Positions 5,134 through 6,021 of a stretch of 6,021 nt of DNA are shown here, one piece after another. Source of the DNA: Oscillospiraceae bacterium (GTDB lineage Bacteria; Bacillota; Clostridia; Oscillospirales; UBA929). The translations under genes and the position numbers were made by a program. Position 1 is the stretch's first letter. Each line of letters starts with the position of its first letter. The DNA lies in NCBI GenBank assembly GCA_009777435.1, contig WRLW01000101.1, forward strand, positions 1 to 6,021, in the 5' to 3' direction. The notes beneath the pieces were generated by a model. It was not told the origin of the DNA. It saw nothing but the letters and a program-made list of their open reading frames with translations, and searched no databases.

Positions 5134-5895
5134 TTATCCGGCGCACCGTTTGATAAGCTCCTGCGCGAGCGCGGCATAGCTGTCCGCGCCCTTCGACGCG
5201 CGGTCGTAGTGGATGATGGGCAGCCCGTGGCTGGGCGCCTCGGACAGCCTTACGCTGCGCGGCACGGCGGTCTTGAACACCTTGCCCGGGAAATGGCGCT
5301 TCACCTCGCCGGCCACCTGCATCGACAGGTTGGTGCGCGCGTCGAACATGGTCAGCAGCACGCCCTCTATCTCAAGGCCGGGGTGCAGCTTGCCGCGTAC
5401 CAAGCGCATGGTGTTCATCAGATCGCTCAGTCCCTCGAGCGCGTAGTATTCACACTGCACGGGAATCAAAACCCTGTCGGCCGCGCACAGCGCGTTTAGG
5501 GTCAGCAGCCCGAGCGACGGCGGGCAGTCGATGATAATAAAGTCATACTCGCCGCGCAGCGGCGCGAGCGCGTCGCGCAGCCTGAACTCGCGGCTGTCGA
5601 GCGCGGCTATCTCAAGCTCGGCGGCGGCGAGCGAGCGCCCGGTCGGCAATACGCTGCCAAACGGCGTCGCGCGCACGGCCTTGGCCGCGTCCACGCCGCT
5701 TACCACCACGTCGTAAACGTTCGGGCTGGAATTCTTGTTGACGCCCATGCCGGAGGTGGCGTTGCCCTGCGGGTCGAAGTCGGCCAGCAGAACGCGGCGG
5801 CCCGTCTCATGCAGACAGCACGCCAGATTAACGGCCGTCGTCGTTTTGCCGACGCCGCCCTTTTGGTTGGCCACCGCTATAGTCACTGCTTCCAT
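5134..5895 (-). CDS. parA: Chromosome-partitioning ATPase ParA/Soj
   Basis: ParA binds ATP, dimerises on the nucleoid and is stimulated by ParB; in Firmicutes Soj also regulates DnaA. The 253-residue length is that of the small chromosomal ParA/Soj type without an N-terminal helix-turn-helix. The deviant Walker A KGGVGKTT is at residues 12-19, FDPQGNAT at 40-47, and Walker B IIIDCPPSLG at 120-129, followed by the conserved PVQCEYYALEGL. The ATG at 5895 is preceded by AGAGGT at a suitable distance. It is the first gene of the parA-parB-membrane protein-serS operon and lies just downstream of a promoter. Gene order indicates an origin-proximal chromosomal location rather than a plasmid. Confidence 0.97.
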   Translation of the reverse strand: MEAVTIAVANQKGGVGKTTTAVNLACCLHETGRRVLLADFDPQGNATSGMGVNKNSSPNVYDVVVSGVDAAKAVRATPFGSVLPTGRSLAAAELEIAALDSREFRLRDALAPLRGEYDFIIIDCPPSLGLLTLNALCAADRVLIPVQCEYYALEGLSDLMNTMRLVRGKLHPGLEIEGVLLTMFDARTNLSMQVAGEVKRHFPGKVFKTAVPRSVRLSEAPSHGLPIIHYDRASKGADSYAALAQELIKRCAG

Positions 5896-5941
5896 TATGT
5901 ACCTCTGAACGGTTTTTCATGCCACTATTGACCCTTGGCAT

Positions 5942-5971
5942 ATTATAGCATATTATAGCCCGCCATTTCAA
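5942..5971 (-). promoter_or_regulatory. Promoter of the parAB-serS operon, with duplicated -10 box
   Basis: On the minus strand -35 TTGAAA (5971-5966) is followed by an 18-base spacer and -10 TATAAT (5947-5942). A second perfect TATAAT (5957-5952) lies in the spacer, made by a direct repeat of TATAATATGC. Transcription would start near 5935, leaving a leader of about 40 bases before the parA ATG. Confidence 0.7.
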
Positions 5972-6021
5972 GCAAAGCGTGAACCCGTATTTGATATGCC
6001 GCCGCGGTAGGGGACACGCCA
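5972..6021. other. Right edge, no gene seen
   Basis: These bases upstream of the parA promoter show no convincing coding sequence or parS site. In Firmicutes the gene expected here, further right, would often be rsmG or another origin-region gene, but nothing in these 50 bases identifies it. Confidence 0.3.

Noticed and set aside
5896..6021. parS site near parAB
   Set aside because: No sequence close to the TGTTTCACGTGAAACA consensus was seen here or elsewhere in the window.

Overview
The window looks like a chromosomal segment of a GC-rich anaerobic Firmicute (Clostridia-like). The evidence is the conserved gene order soj/parA - spo0J/parB - small membrane protein - serS, typical of the replication-origin region of Firmicutes, together with genes for anaerobic corrinoid and ferredoxin chemistry and Firmicutes-type tRNAs. 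The species cannot be named from this sequence.

Layout: almost everything is on the minus strand, so transcription runs from the right end to the left. A promoter just right of parA (about 5942-5971) drives parA (5134-5895), parB (4248-5117), a bitopic coiled-coil membrane protein (3788-4231, TTG start) and serS (2506-3795). These are tightly spaced or overlapping and very GC-rich. A second strong promoter, whose -35 box overlaps the serS stop codon, drives a tRNA cluster His(GTG)-Gln(TTG)-Lys(TTT), closed by a clear intrinsic terminator at 2122-2157.

Immediately after that terminator comes the most interesting part: an hgcA-hgcB pair (918-2099 and 622-918), the corrinoid protein and ferredoxin required for microbial mercury methylation. 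HgcA carries its diagnostic NVWCAAGKGTFGT cap-helix motif and a membrane-embedded C-terminus. HgcB has two 4Fe-4S motifs, the extra Cys73 and a C-terminal Cys-Cys pair. A small Cys-rich protein (421-609) follows hgcB by 12 bases and looks like a third gene of the operon. This block has lower GC than the parAB-serS block. The first roughly 65 residues of the HgcA reading frame are not HgcA: they resemble the N-terminus of DinD (DNA-damage-inducible protein D), joined in frame to an HgcA that lacks its usual start. I know of no described DinD-HgcA chimera.

At the left end, on the plus strand and converging on the hgc block, a good promoter (85-112) is followed by about 165 bases that fold into a closed, multi-hairpin RNA and then a CAT-anticodon tRNA (282-358, probably Ile2). 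The structured RNA is not a class I recognise.

Functionally, the right half is housekeeping (chromosome segregation, seryl-tRNA charging, tRNAs). The hgc block looks like an accessory cassette placed between two tRNA loci, with no obvious promoter of its own; its expression may rely on read-through of the tRNA terminator.
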